From NCBI RefSeq assembly GCF_014192575.1, contig NZ_JACHYC010000006.1, positions 372,001-436,000 of the forward strand: a DNA stretch of 64,000 bases, given 5' to 3'. Under the pieces are notes generated by a model. It worked only from the letters and a program-made list of their open reading frames with translations, did no database searches and had not been told where the DNA came from. The position numbers and the translations under genes were made by a program. This document shows positions 24,913 to 33,429 of the stretch, in pieces (position 1 is the stretch's first letter; every line of letters begins with the position of its first letter). Origin of the DNA: Variovorax sp. Sphag1AA (GTDB lineage Bacteria; Pseudomonadota; Gammaproteobacteria; Burkholderiales; Burkholderiaceae_C).

Positions 24913-25878
24913 TCACAGATCGATCGCGAGCGCATCGCCCTTTGCGCGCGAACAACACAACGCGACCTTCTTCGCGCGCTCGCCACGGGTGAGGCAGAAG
25001 TCGCGATGCTCGGCGCCGTCGCCTTCCGCATCGACCACGCAGGTGCCGCACAGGCCCTGCTCGCACGAGACGGGCACATCGATGCCGAAGGCATGCAGTG
25101 CATCCACAGCCGTCTGATCGCCGGCGACGGGCACCGTGATGCCGCGGCGCTTGAGCTGCAGCACGAAGGGTTTGCCGGTGCCTCCCGCCGCGTCGGCCGG
25201 CGCGGCGAAGTACTCGGTGTGCACTACGTCGTCTGGCCAGTGCGCGGCCGCGTGCCGCACTGCTTGCATGAAGCCCGCCGGGCCGCAGACGTAGAGATGT
25301 GTGCCGGGCTTGCGCGCGGCCAGTAGCTGGCGCAGGTTGATCTTGCGCGACGCGTCGCCGTCGTCGAAGTGCACGCGCAGGCGCGACGCGATGCCCGGGT
25401 CTCGCAATGCTTCGGCGAACGCGAGGTGCTCCTCGCTGCGGACGAACAGATAGAGCTGGAAATCCGCGCCCGCTCGCGCCAGCGCCTGCGCCATCGCGAG
25501 CAACGGCGTCATGCCGATGCCACCGGCAAGCAGGACGTGGTGCTTCGCCTCCGCGTGGATCGGGAAGGTGTTGCGCGGCGTGCTGACCGGCAGCAGATCG
25601 CCTTCGCGCACGCGCATGTGCATCGAGTTCGATCCGCCGCGGCTGGTGGGCTCGCGCTTGACGCCGATCAGGTAGGACGAGGCACCGCCTTCCGCATCCG
25701 CGTCGCGCGCCAGCGAGTACTGCCGTGTGAATCCGCCCGGCATGTGCACATCGATGTGCGCGCCGGCCTGGTAGCCGGGCAGGGCGCGCCCCATCGGATG
25801 CTTCAGCTCGAAAGACAGGATCTCCGGCGTCTGGCGCGCGATGCGCGCGACCTGGACCGTGAGGGTGCGCTCGACCAT
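24913..25878 (-). CDS. VanB/PDR-type oxidoreductase (flavin-NAD domain + 2Fe-2S ferredoxin)
   Basis: This is a 321-residue reductase. A flavin-binding barrel (RQYSLARD near residue 47) is followed by an NAD-binding domain (LLAGGIGMTPLLAMAQA) and a C-terminal plant-type ferredoxin with the CEQGLCGTC cluster motif and a distal Cys (RDFCLT). Such phthalate-dioxygenase-reductase-like proteins pass electrons from NAD(P)H to a Rieske oxygenase or related demethylase. No oxygenase gene is adjacent, so its electron acceptor is elsewhere or is a non-standard partner. It lies 14 bases after the binding-protein gene in the same operon. Confidence 0.88.
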   Translation of the reverse strand: MVERTLTVQVARIARQTPEILSFELKHPMGRALPGYQAGAHIDVHMPGGFTRQYSLARDADAEGGASSYLIGVKREPTSRGGSNSMHMRVREGDLLPVSTPRNTFPIHAEAKHHVLLAGGIGMTPLLAMAQALARAGADFQLYLFVRSEEHLAFAEALRDPGIASRLRVHFDDGDASRKINLRQLLAARKPGTHLYVCGPAGFMQAVRHAAAHWPDDVVHTEYFAAPADAAGGTGKPFVLQLKRRGITVPVAGDQTAVDALHAFGIDVPVSCEQGLCGTCVVDAEGDGAEHRDFCLTRGERAKKVALCCSRAKGDALAIDL

Positions 25879-25892
25879 GTTCGCGGCCTTCC

Positions 25893-26912
25893 TTACTTGG
25901 CGGCCGCCTTGCGCAGTTCGACGCCGGTGCCCTTGTTGACGAACTGCGTGGTGTAGGCGTCGCGGTAGTTGAAGTCGGTGGGCTTGTAGAGGCCTGCGGA
26001 GACGCTCTTGTCGTAGAAGTCCTTCATGCGCTCGTCGCTCATCGCGCCGATGCCCTTGGTGGTAGCGTCGCCGACGTCGATGTGCGCGCGCAGGATCGGG
26101 ATCGACTTCTCGATGTACTCGTCGGTGATGTCGGGGTTGATCTTCTTGATGAGATCGTCAGCTGCCTTGCGGTCGCCGTAGAGGTAGTTGTAGTAGCCGA
26201 TGTTCGAGGCCTCGACGAAGCGGCGGACCACGTCAGGCTTGTTCTTCACGAGGTCCTGACGCGTCTCGATGACCATGCCGTAGGTCGACCAGCCCGCGTC
26301 GGCCAGCGACAGCACCACCGGCTTGAAGCCGGCCTGCTTCTCGACCGCGAGCGGCTCGGAAGTGGCATAGGCCTGCTGTACCGACTGCTTGTCGGCGAGG
26401 AACTGCGACAGGCTGTAGTTGTACGGGCGCACCTGCTCGTCGCGCATGCCGTAGGCCTTCTTCATCCACTGCCAGTAGCTGATCTGGCCGTCCTTCGCGA
26501 GCAGCACCGTCTTGGCCTTGGCGAGATCGGCGAACTTGTCGAAACCCTGTCCCGGGTGGGCAATGATGGCTTGCGGATCTTTCTGGAAGTAGGCCGCGAC
26601 CACGACCGTGGGCACCTTCTGCTTGATGTTGTCGAAGGCCATCAACATGTTGCCGGTCATCAGGAAGTCGACCTTGCCGGCCGGCAGCATCGGGCGGTTG
26701 TTGACCTGCGGGCCGCCCTGCTGGATGTCGACGTCGAGGCCGTACTTCTTGTAGGTGCCATCCGCGAGTGCCTGATAGAAGCCGCCGTGGCCGGGCTGCG
26801 CGCGCCAGTTGGTGGCGAGCACGACCTTGTCCTGCGCGAAAGCGGCTGCGGCACTGCCTGCGATGAGCGTGGCGATCAGTCCACGTGCGATGAGGTTCGG
26901 AGCAAAGTTCAT
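25893..26912 (-). CDS. NMT1/SsuA-type ABC transporter substrate-binding protein
   Basis: This is a 339-residue periplasmic binding protein. The start was set at the signal peptide (MNFAPNLIARGLIATLIAGS, cleavage after AFAQ); the longer frame is out of character. Family features include KYGLDVDIQQGGPQ, GKVDFLMTGNMLM and the repeated use of 'QKDPQAI'-like strands. Relatives bind pyrimidine-like, sulfonate, nitrate or aromatic ligands. It works with the permease 28346-29227 and the ATPase 29205-30005. Being next to a RutR-like regulator makes a pyrimidine or similar N-heterocycle conceivable, but this is speculative. Confidence 0.87.
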   Translation of the reverse strand: MNFAPNLIARGLIATLIAGSAAAAFAQDKVVLATNWRAQPGHGGFYQALADGTYKKYGLDVDIQQGGPQVNNRPMLPAGKVDFLMTGNMLMAFDNIKQKVPTVVVAAYFQKDPQAIIAHPGQGFDKFADLAKAKTVLLAKDGQISYWQWMKKAYGMRDEQVRPYNYSLSQFLADKQSVQQAYATSEPLAVEKQAGFKPVVLSLADAGWSTYGMVIETRQDLVKNKPDVVRRFVEASNIGYYNYLYGDRKAADDLIKKINPDITDEYIEKSIPILRAHIDVGDATTKGIGAMSDERMKDFYDKSVSAGLYKPTDFNYRDAYTTQFVNKGTGVELRKAAAK

Positions 26913-26938
26913 GGTGGTTCCTTGGTTGTCTCTGTAAA

Positions 26939-28333
26939 TCAGGCCTCGCGTGCCATCTCGGGCAGCCAGCCGCGCGTCTTCCCTGGGTTCATCAGGCCCA
27001 TCGGGTCGCTGCGTTTCTTGAAGTCGATCTGCTGCGTATCGATGGTCTTCATGCCGCCGTCCTCGATCGTCACGACATGCGGATTGAAGATCTGGCAACC
27101 GCCTTGCGATTCGATCTCGCGGATCACTTCGTATTGGTGTGCCTCGCCCTTCCAGCGAACGAGCAGGATCGCGAAGGTGCCGTATTCACCGCCGGCGCGC
27201 GCGAACTCGTGGTGCTGCAGCACGTCGTCGCCGAAGATCGCGATGTGGCGATCCACCACGGCAGGGTCGAAAGGCTGCGCGTAGGCCACCTGCAGGTAGG
27301 TCCAGGTGCGATCCACCTTCAGCGCCTGCAGCGTCGTGTGGTTGTAGGCGCACTCGTAGGCCGGCGGCAGGCCGGCGGCGTGGAGTTGCGCCTCGGTGCC
27401 TTCAAGCGAGATGCTGCCGCCGTGCGCTTCGACGAGCGCGCGGAAGTCGGCCATCGAATCCGGCGCGACCATCGCGAACATCGCGTGCTTGTCCGGCGGA
27501 AAGTGCGAGCCGAGCATCGCGTAGTACGGCGAGAAGCGCGCATCGACCGCCGAAAGAAGAAAGAGCTCGAGCGACGGCGTGCTCGCCGCGACGCCGAAGT
27601 CGAGCACGCGGCGATAGGTGTCGAAGAGCGCGATGCAATGAACCCACTCCACAGTGGGGCTCAGCGCCACTTCCACTTCGGTGATGACGCCATTGGTGCC
27701 GTAGGCGTGATGCACCTGCTGGATCTCGTCGCCGTGGAGTTCGATGATGCGCGGCTCGCGTTCCACCGTCATCACGCGTGCGCGCAGCAGGTTGCCCGGA
27801 TCGCGCAGGATGCCGTGGCGGATCGAACCGATGCCGCCGAAGCCGCCCGCGATGAAACCGCCGATCGACGCCACATGCCAGGTCGAAGGCCACATGCGCA
27901 GCGCCTGTCCGGTCTCCGCGACCGCAAGCTCGATGTCGTGCATGCGCGCACCCGCCTGCACCCGCACCCGTCCGTCGCCGATCTCGAGCACGCGGCTCAT
28001 CTGCGTCACATCGAGCACCAGTCCGCCTTCGAGCGGAACGCACTGGCCGTAGTTACCCGTTCCGCCTGCGCGCACAGTGATTGGCAGTTTCCACTTCGCG
28101 GCAACGGCTGCAGCTTGCCGCACGTCGTCCTCGGTCGAGACCTTGACGACGAGATCGGCCACGCAGCCGGCAAGTTGCTCCGTGAGGATAGGGCTGTACC
28201 AGTAGAAGTCCTTGGAGAGCTGCTTGCGCTGGCCGGGCGAGACGATCACGTTGAGGCCGTGCAGGTCGCGCTTTACGGCCTCCCAGTCGATGGTCGCGGT
28301 CTCGGGGCGTTCGATGAGTTCGATCGAAGACAT
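26939..28333 (-). CDS. FAD-linked oxidase (FAD_binding_4, GlcD-like)
   Basis: This is a 464-residue flavoprotein with a PCMH-type FAD domain. It contains ITVRAGGTGNYGQCVPLEGG, the SIGGFIAGGFGGIGSIRHG segment that binds the pyrophosphate and isoalloxazine, and TNGVITEVEV. Such enzymes oxidise 2-hydroxy acids, aldehydes or alcohols and reduce a quinone, cytochrome or O2. The C-terminal substrate-binding half is not diagnostic. It is encoded between the ABC permease and binding-protein genes, so it probably acts on the transported compound or its breakdown product. Confidence 0.85.
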   Translation of the reverse strand: MSSIELIERPETATIDWEAVKRDLHGLNVIVSPGQRKQLSKDFYWYSPILTEQLAGCVADLVVKVSTEDDVRQAAAVAAKWKLPITVRAGGTGNYGQCVPLEGGLVLDVTQMSRVLEIGDGRVRVQAGARMHDIELAVAETGQALRMWPSTWHVASIGGFIAGGFGGIGSIRHGILRDPGNLLRARVMTVEREPRIIELHGDEIQQVHHAYGTNGVITEVEVALSPTVEWVHCIALFDTYRRVLDFGVAASTPSLELFLLSAVDARFSPYYAMLGSHFPPDKHAMFAMVAPDSMADFRALVEAHGGSISLEGTEAQLHAAGLPPAYECAYNHTTLQALKVDRTWTYLQVAYAQPFDPAVVDRHIAIFGDDVLQHHEFARAGGEYGTFAILLVRWKGEAHQYEVIREIESQGGCQIFNPHVVTIEDGGMKTIDTQQIDFKKRSDPMGLMNPGKTRGWLPEMAREA

Positions 28334-28345
28334 AGTGCGTTCCTT

Positions 28346-29227
28346 TCAGCGCTCGCGGCGCATTTCGCTCTCGTGCCAGTGACCGAGGACCATGCGGGAG
28401 AGTGCGGCGAACACCAGGAAGATCACGATCCCGAGCAGCGACACCAGGAGCAGTGCCGCGAACATCATCGGGATCTCGGTGCGGAAGCTCGATTCGAGAA
28501 TGCGCGAGGCGAGGCCCGTTTCGCGGCCCGCGGTGCCTGCAGTGAATTCGGCGACCACCGCGCCGATCAGGCTCAGGCCGCCGGCGATCTTCAGGCCCGC
28601 CATGAAATACGGCAGCGCGCTCGGCACCAGCAGGTAGCGGAACAACTGCCACGGCGATGCCTTGTAGAGCTGGAACAGGTCACGCAGGTTGCTGTCGGCG
28701 CTCTTCAGGCCGATCACCGTGTTCGACAGGATCGGGAAGAAGGCCACGATCCACGCGCACAGCAGCAGCGCTGCAGTGGTGCTCGACACGTAGATGAGGA
28801 TCAGCGGCGCGATCGCGATGATCGGCGTCACCTGCAGGATCACCGCGATCGGGAAGAGCCCGATCTCCACCCACTTGAAGAGCGCGAACGCGATCGCGAG
28901 CAGCACACCGCCGACGATGGCTGCCACCAGCGCGAGCAGCGTGAGCTTGACGGTGAACCACAGCGCGCTGGAGAGCGTGTCCCAGTTGTCGATGAGCGTG
29001 GTGAGGATCAGCGACGGCGCCGGAATGATGTAGTGCGGCACGTGGTTGACGCGCACCAGCACTTCCCACAGCAGCAGAAGGCCCGCGATGACGAGGGTCG
29101 GCACCGCGATGCGCAGCAGCGATTCGCGGCGGCGGATGCGGTCGTCGCGCGCCTGCAGGTCGGCCGCAGAAGGTGCCGCCTGCACTTCGGCGAGCGCCGG
29201 GTTGTCAGTGATCGATGTCGACGCCAT
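28346..29227 (-). CDS. ABC transporter permease (SsuC/TauC-like)
   Basis: This is a 293-residue inner-membrane protein with about six transmembrane helices and the BPD_transp_1 fold. The loop that contacts the ATPase reads ADSNLRDLFQLYKASPWQLF (EAA-like region, about 190-215). The cytoplasmic N-terminus is long and charged. It partners with the ATPase gene upstream, which it overlaps by 23 bases, and with the NMT1-type binding protein downstream. Confidence 0.88.
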   Translation of the reverse strand: MASTSITDNPALAEVQAAPSAADLQARDDRIRRRESLLRIAVPTLVIAGLLLLWEVLVRVNHVPHYIIPAPSLILTTLIDNWDTLSSALWFTVKLTLLALVAAIVGGVLLAIAFALFKWVEIGLFPIAVILQVTPIIAIAPLILIYVSSTTAALLLCAWIVAFFPILSNTVIGLKSADSNLRDLFQLYKASPWQLFRYLLVPSALPYFMAGLKIAGGLSLIGAVVAEFTAGTAGRETGLASRILESSFRTEIPMMFAALLLVSLLGIVIFLVFAALSRMVLGHWHESEMRRER

Positions 29228-30005
29228 GGAGGGCTCCGTGCAGGGACTGCGACACCGCGGTGCAGTGCGCGTTGTAGCGGCTGGAGGTGCGGAAGGCTTC
29301 GCCGCGCGGGTACGGTTCGTCGATTCGGATCTCGTCGATCACCCGCCCCGGCCGGGGCGCCATCACGACGATGCGATTCGACAGGTAGACCGATTCGTAG
29401 ACGCTGTGCGTGACGAAGATGATCGAGAAACGATGCTCGCGCCAGATCGCAAGCAGGTCGTTGTTGAGCTTGATCCGCGTCATCTCGTCGAGCGCGGCAA
29501 AGGGCTCGTCCATCAGCAGCAGGCGCGGCCGCGTGACCAGCGCGCGTGCGATCGACACGCGCATCTTCATGCCGCCAGACAACTCGCGCGGATAGACGTT
29601 CGCGAAGCGCGAGAGCCCGACCATTTCGAGCGCCTGCGAGACGACCGGCTCGGCCGCGTCCCGATTGACGCCCGCGAGCTTGAGCGGCAGCCAGACGTTG
29701 TCGAACACCCTGGCCCAGGGCATGAGGGTCGGCTCCTGAAACACGAAGCCCAGTTCGCGGTCGATGCCCGAAGGCGCGGCTGAGGCCTTCGACCACGCCA
29801 CTTCGCCCGCGCTGATGCGCGTGAGGCCCGCGATCAGGCGCAGCGCGGTGCTCTTGCCGCAGCCCGAGGGGCCGAGGAAGCTGATGAAGTCGTGTTCGCC
29901 GCAATCGAGCGTCATGCCCTGCAGCGCGAGCGTGCCGTTGGCGAAGCGCTTGCTGACGTTGCGCAGGCTGACCAGCGGCTGCGCAGTTGTGTTTGCAGTG
30001 TTCAT
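29205..30005 (-). CDS. ABC transporter ATP-binding protein (SsuB/TauB-like)
   Basis: This is a 266-residue ATPase with Walker A GPSGCGKST, Q-loop FVFQEP, signature ELSGGMKMR, Walker B LLLMDEPFAALDE and H-loop FVTHSV. The start ATG at 30005 overlaps the stop of the creatininase-family gene by ATGA; an ATG two codons earlier (30011) is also possible. It powers import through the adjacent permease. The ATPase-permease-binding protein set is complete in this operon. Confidence 0.9.
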   Translation of the reverse strand: MNTANTTAQPLVSLRNVSKRFANGTLALQGMTLDCGEHDFISFLGPSGCGKSTALRLIAGLTRISAGEVAWSKASAAPSGIDRELGFVFQEPTLMPWARVFDNVWLPLKLAGVNRDAAEPVVSQALEMVGLSRFANVYPRELSGGMKMRVSIARALVTRPRLLLMDEPFAALDEMTRIKLNNDLLAIWREHRFSIIFVTHSVYESVYLSNRIVVMAPRPGRVIDEIRIDEPYPRGEAFRTSSRYNAHCTAVSQSLHGALHGVDIDH

Positions 30006-30823
30006 GCCCATGCCGGCTGGTTGTCGAGGCGTTCGAGCGGGAAGCGGTCGACTTCGTGCAGCAGCTCGACGAAGCGCTGGCCGACATGGTCGAGCACCGC
30101 CTTGCCCTTGGCTGCAGTGGCGCGGGTCGCATCGCCGGCTGCGCCTGCCGGATTGATGTCGTGCATCTGCCAGCCGAGCTTGCCGCTGGGGGTGATCGAG
30201 AGGTACTTGTTTTCCTTCGCGAGGTCTTCCGTCATCGAGTGGAAGTTGCGGAAGTTCTCGGGCCGCACGTAGTCGGGCGTGAGATGCAGCATCACCGAGC
30301 TTTCCAGGTCGCCGGCATGCACGCCGTGCTTGCCTTCGTGCGCGGTGAAGAGGCCTTCCGGCAGGCCCAGCGTGTACCAGTTGGCAGAGACGACCATCAT
30401 CCCGTGCGCCTCGCGCAGGTCGCGCGCGACGATGTCCATCACCGACATCTGTCCGCCGTGGCTGTTGTAGAGCACCAGCTTGCGCACGCCGGCCTTGGCC
30501 ACGCAGGCACCGATGTCGGTCCACAGCGAGATCAGCGTGGTGGCAGAAACAGTCAGCGTGCCCGGATAGCGCGAATGCTCATTGCTCTTTCCGTACGGAA
30601 CAGTGGGCAGGAAAAGCACCGGAAGGTCGTCCGGGATGTGCGGGAGGGTGGCCTGCACCATGCCGTCGATGGTGGCCGTGTCGGTCGACATCGGCAGGTG
30701 CGGGCCGTGCTGCTCGGTTGCGCCGACCGGCAGCACGGCAATGAGCCGGGAGCGATCGAGGCGGGAAAACTCTTCGCTGGTCAGATCAGACCAGAAGCGG
30801 CTGCGCGGTCGGGTGGAACTCAT
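30002..30823 (-). CDS. Creatininase-family hydrolase
   Basis: This is a 273-residue member of the creatininase/ArfB/MftE family. Metal ligands and active-site segments are visible: VGATEQHGPHLPMSTDTA (about 33-50), YNSHGGQMSVMDIVARD, and VHAGDLESSVML. Enzymes of this family hydrolyse cyclic or linear amides such as creatinine or formamidopyrimidines, using two metal ions. Substrate here is unknown. It is the first gene of the RutR-like operon, and two palindromic operator-like sites lie 33-148 bases upstream of its start. Confidence 0.87.
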   Translation of the reverse strand: MSSTRPRSRFWSDLTSEEFSRLDRSRLIAVLPVGATEQHGPHLPMSTDTATIDGMVQATLPHIPDDLPVLFLPTVPYGKSNEHSRYPGTLTVSATTLISLWTDIGACVAKAGVRKLVLYNSHGGQMSVMDIVARDLREAHGMMVVSANWYTLGLPEGLFTAHEGKHGVHAGDLESSVMLHLTPDYVRPENFRNFHSMTEDLAKENKYLSITPSGKLGWQMHDINPAGAAGDATRATAAKGKAVLDHVGQRFVELLHEVDRFPLERLDNQPAWA

Positions 30824-30855
30824 CGGGCACCTCGTTCATCGTGAAGGTGCTTAAA

Positions 30856-30871
30856 TTATCCACTCGGTCAA
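30856..30871 (-). promoter_or_regulatory. RutR-box-like site, proximal
   Basis: On the minus strand TTGACCGAGTGGATAA matches the E. coli RutR consensus TTGACCAnnTGGTCAA at 11 of 14 fixed positions. It sits 33-48 bases upstream of the creatininase-family start, where a repressor would block a promoter. TTGACC itself could serve as a -35 element. Confidence 0.5.
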
Positions 30872-30955
30872 AAAAGAGTGCTTAGCGTTTTCCCGGTGTG
30901 ACGCTCGTCATAGTGAAACCAAGGGTAATTCGCGGGGCGTATCGACCTTGTTTAA

Positions 30956-30971
30956 GTGACCGATTGGTCAA
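30956..30971 (+). promoter_or_regulatory. RutR-box-like site, distal
   Basis: GTGACCGATTGGTCAA matches TTGACCAnnTGGTCAA at 12 of 14 fixed positions and contains the near-perfect palindrome TGACC-GAT-TGGTCA. Its centre is exactly 100 bp from that of the proximal site. It overlaps the last codon of the SRPBCC gene. Confidence 0.6.
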
Positions 30972-31501
30972 ATTGATCCTTCGAGGCGCTGCTTCAGCTG
31001 GCGCACAGCGGTTCGGGATTCCTCGTCGATCTGCTGGCGGATGGTCCACCGGTTGAGCAGCGCGAACAGCAGGTTCGGTGCGCCGTATTCGAAGACACGC
31101 ATGAAGTGCGTTCCTTCCGCCCTGGCCGTGAGCGTGTAGCTGACGGTGCCGGCTTCGCGGCCGCCGATGGTGCCTGCGATGCGCCAGTAGCGATCGGGTT
31201 CGCGGTCGGTGACGCGCCAGGTCACGCGGCCGGTGCGGCCGGCGACGCTGAAGTCTTCCTCGACCGTCTCGCCGACCAGCAGCGAATGGTCCACCGCGCC
31301 GTGCACGCCGAGGGACGACGGATGCCATTCCGGCCAATGGCCCGGCGTGGTGACATAGGCGTAGACATCGCTCGGCGGTCTGGCGATGTCCGCCTCGGAG
31401 ACGATCCGCGTTGCGCCGAAATCGATCGGCGCGAGCAGCACCGCGGCGAGCGCGACCAGCGCCAGCGCGGACCCGATGATCAGTTTCGATGTGCGGCTCA
31501 T
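30968..31501 (-). CDS. SRPBCC (polyketide cyclase-like) membrane-anchored protein
   Basis: This is a 177-residue protein. An N-terminal signal/anchor (LIIGSALALVALAAVLLAP, about 7-25) is followed by a START/SRPBCC domain with ARPPSDVYAYVTTPGHWPEW and a C-terminal helix (TIRQQIDEESRTAVRQLKQ). Such domains bind hydrophobic ligands in a deep pocket. No specific role can be given. It is divergent from the geranylgeranyl-reductase-like gene across 78 bases and precedes the creatininase operon on the same strand. The distal RutR-like box overlaps its stop codon. Confidence 0.8.
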   Translation of the reverse strand: MSRTSKLIIGSALALVALAAVLLAPIDFGATRIVSEADIARPPSDVYAYVTTPGHWPEWHPSSLGVHGAVDHSLLVGETVEEDFSVAGRTGRVTWRVTDREPDRYWRIAGTIGGREAGTVSYTLTARAEGTHFMRVFEYGAPNLLFALLNRWTIRQQIDEESRTAVRQLKQRLEGSI

Positions 31502-31579
31502 GGCAGGACCTCCATGTGGTGGGGTGCCGCCTCGTCCGGATGCCGGACGTAATATCTGCGGCCTCTCCCTGAAACTGCG

Positions 31580-32791
31580 ATGTCAACTCCGTCGATGTCT
31601 CCATTGTCCGCGTGCGACGTCCTCGTCATCGGCGCTGGCCCCGCCGGCAGCGCCTGCGCGCAGATGCTGGCGCGCGCAGGGGTCGATGTCCTGCTCGTCG
31701 ATCAGCACGACTTCCCGCGCGACAAGGTCTGCGGCGACGGCTTGATCCCGGATGCGCACCGCGCGCTCGAACGGCTCGGCGTGCTGGGCGAAGTGCTCTC
31801 GCGTGCCCGGGCCTCGACGCAGGTCGGCTGCGTGGGGCCGAGCGGCGGGAGGGTCGAGGTGCCTGCGCGGCTGGCGGTGCTGCCTCGCCGCGAGTTCGAC
31901 GAGATCCTCCGTCAGTCGGCGCTCGCCGCGGGTGCGCGCTGGCTTGCGCCGGCGAAGTTCGAGGCGCCGCTCGTCGATGCGGACCAGCGCGTGACCGGCG
32001 CGCGGCTCGTGCTGCCGGGCGGCGTGACGCAGTCGGTGACGGCGAAATGGACCGTGCTCGCGACAGGCGCCGCCTCGGGCCCGCTGACAGCCGCGGGCCT
32101 TTGCACGCGCAAGGCGCCCAGCGGCATCGCGCTGCGCGGCTACGTGAGGCACCAGGCGATGGCGTCGCGGTCCACCGGCCTCGAGGTGGTGTGGCACCGC
32201 GCGCTGCGGCGCGGCTACGGCTGGATCTTTCCGTGCGCCGACGGGGTGTTCAACATTGGCGTCGGCGTGACGCACGATGGTGACGTGAACCTGCGCGACC
32301 TCTTCGATGCTTTCAAGCGCATCCACCAGCCGGCGCGCGAGCTGATGGAGGGCGGCGAGCCGCTCGGTCCGTTCAAAGGTGCGCCGCTGCGCTGCTCCCT
32401 GGCGGGCGCGCGCTGGTCACGGCCCGGAATGCTGGTGGCGGGCGAAGCCGCGGGCAGCACCTACCAGTTCACCGGCGAAGGCATCGGCAAGGCGCTGGAA
32501 ACAGGCATGCTCGCCGCGGAGGCGATCGCCGATGCGCGGGACGCCGGGTCGACGGGCGATGTGTGCGCGCGCTACGAAGCGGCGCTCGATGCACTCAAGC
32601 CGCGCTTCGCTGCCTACGAGCAGGCGAACCGCATCAACAACCATCCGTGGCTCGCCGATCTTCTCGTGCGGCGGGCGCGACGCAGCCCGAGCCTGGTGAA
32701 GCGCTTGAGCGGCGTGCTCGAGGAGACCCATGACCCGGGCCGGCTCGTGACTGCGGGCGGCGTCCTGCGGCTTCTCCTCCCGTTGGGCTGA
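31580..32791 (+). CDS. Geranylgeranyl reductase-family FAD-dependent oxidoreductase
   Basis: This is a 403-residue flavoprotein with an N-terminal Rossmann motif GAGPAGSACAQ (about 18-28), the DKVCGDGLIP segment typical of the GGR/ChlP family, and a second FAD contact VAGEAAGSTYQFTGEGIG. Family members reduce isoprenoid double bonds or act as other FAD monooxygenase-fold enzymes. Non-photosynthetic bacteria often carry such paralogues of unknown substrate. No isoprenoid or quinone gene is next to it. The start ATG at 31580 has a second in-frame ATG five codons later. Confidence 0.82.
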   Translation: MSTPSMSPLSACDVLVIGAGPAGSACAQMLARAGVDVLLVDQHDFPRDKVCGDGLIPDAHRALERLGVLGEVLSRARASTQVGCVGPSGGRVEVPARLAVLPRREFDEILRQSALAAGARWLAPAKFEAPLVDADQRVTGARLVLPGGVTQSVTAKWTVLATGAASGPLTAAGLCTRKAPSGIALRGYVRHQAMASRSTGLEVVWHRALRRGYGWIFPCADGVFNIGVGVTHDGDVNLRDLFDAFKRIHQPARELMEGGEPLGPFKGAPLRCSLAGARWSRPGMLVAGEAAGSTYQFTGEGIGKALETGMLAAEAIADARDAGSTGDVCARYEAALDALKPRFAAYEQANRINNHPWLADLLVRRARRSPSLVKRLSGVLEETHDPGRLVTAGGVLRLLLPLG

Positions 32792-32818
32792 CCTCACTTG
32801 ATCAACGCGCCCCATGGG

Positions 32819-32846
32819 CATATAAGTCGTTATGGTTCCTTATTCG
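32819..32846 (+). promoter_or_regulatory. AT-rich element before small membrane protein
   Basis: CATATAAGTCGTTATGG followed by TTCCTTATTCG stands out as AT-rich in a GC-rich gap and contains spaced TTAT half-sites. It is 25-50 bases before the start at 32871, so it may be a promoter or activator site. Some LysR-type (CysB-like) sites look like this; the identity is a guess. Confidence 0.25.
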
Positions 32847-32870
32847 TCGCAAGACGGAAAGGAGGGTGCG

Positions 32871-33386
32871 ATGCGCAGACGCATTTACTGGCTGATGCCG
32901 GACCTGGCGAGCGCCAGACGCGCGATGCACGATCTCGTGCAGGCGCGCGTCGACGTTGCGCGCATTCATTTCGCCGCTTCGGAAGGCACGGACTTGGCTG
33001 GCCTTCACGCTGCGAATATCTGGCAGACCTCTGACCTCGTTCACGCCGCAAAGACCGGCTGGGCGATCGGCAGCGCCTGCGGAATGATCTTCGGACTGAT
33101 CGCGGGCCTCAACTTCCCTGTCTTGGGTGACGAGCCCGAATGGGAGATGGTCCTGGTGCTGGGCGTGATGGGCGGCGTGGTCGGCGCCTGGTCGGCCAGC
33201 ATGATCGGCATTTCGATCCCGAGCCCTTGCCTGCAGCGCTTCGAGGGCGCGATGGCGCAGGGTTGGATCCTGCTGATGGTCGACACGCCGCGCTCGCGCG
33301 CCCACGACATCGAGACGCTGCTGCGGACGATGCACCCCGAGGCCCTCTTCGAGGGCGAAGCGCAGCAGGTCCCGGCGTTTCGCTGA
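32871..33386 (+). CDS. DUF1269-like small membrane protein
   Basis: This is a 171-residue protein. The start at 32871 was chosen because AAAGGAGG lies 7 bases upstream; an ATG 13 codons earlier lacks one. The N-terminal part (IYWLMPDLASARRAMHDL) looks like a small ferredoxin-like fold, followed by two glycine-rich hydrophobic segments (about 60-78 and 92-115), then a soluble C-terminal strand-helix (VDTPRSRAHDIETLL). This layout resembles DUF1269/DUF1269-like stress proteins, but the assignment is tentative. It lies 43 bases before the cytochrome oxidase genes and may be cotranscribed. Confidence 0.65.
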   Translation: MRRRIYWLMPDLASARRAMHDLVQARVDVARIHFAASEGTDLAGLHAANIWQTSDLVHAAKTGWAIGSACGMIFGLIAGLNFPVLGDEPEWEMVLVLGVMGGVVGAWSASMIGISIPSPCLQRFEGAMAQGWILLMVDTPRSRAHDIETLLRTMHPEALFEGEAQQVPAFR

Positions 33387-33429
33387 GGCGCGGCGGACCA
33401 CACGATGGCGATGAGACAAGGAACCGCCC

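Noticed and set aside
27077..29413. 778-codon plus-strand open frame across the FAD oxidase and permease genes
   Set aside because: Both minus-strand genes have strong family signatures; the plus-strand translation is Arg/Asp/Gln low complexity.
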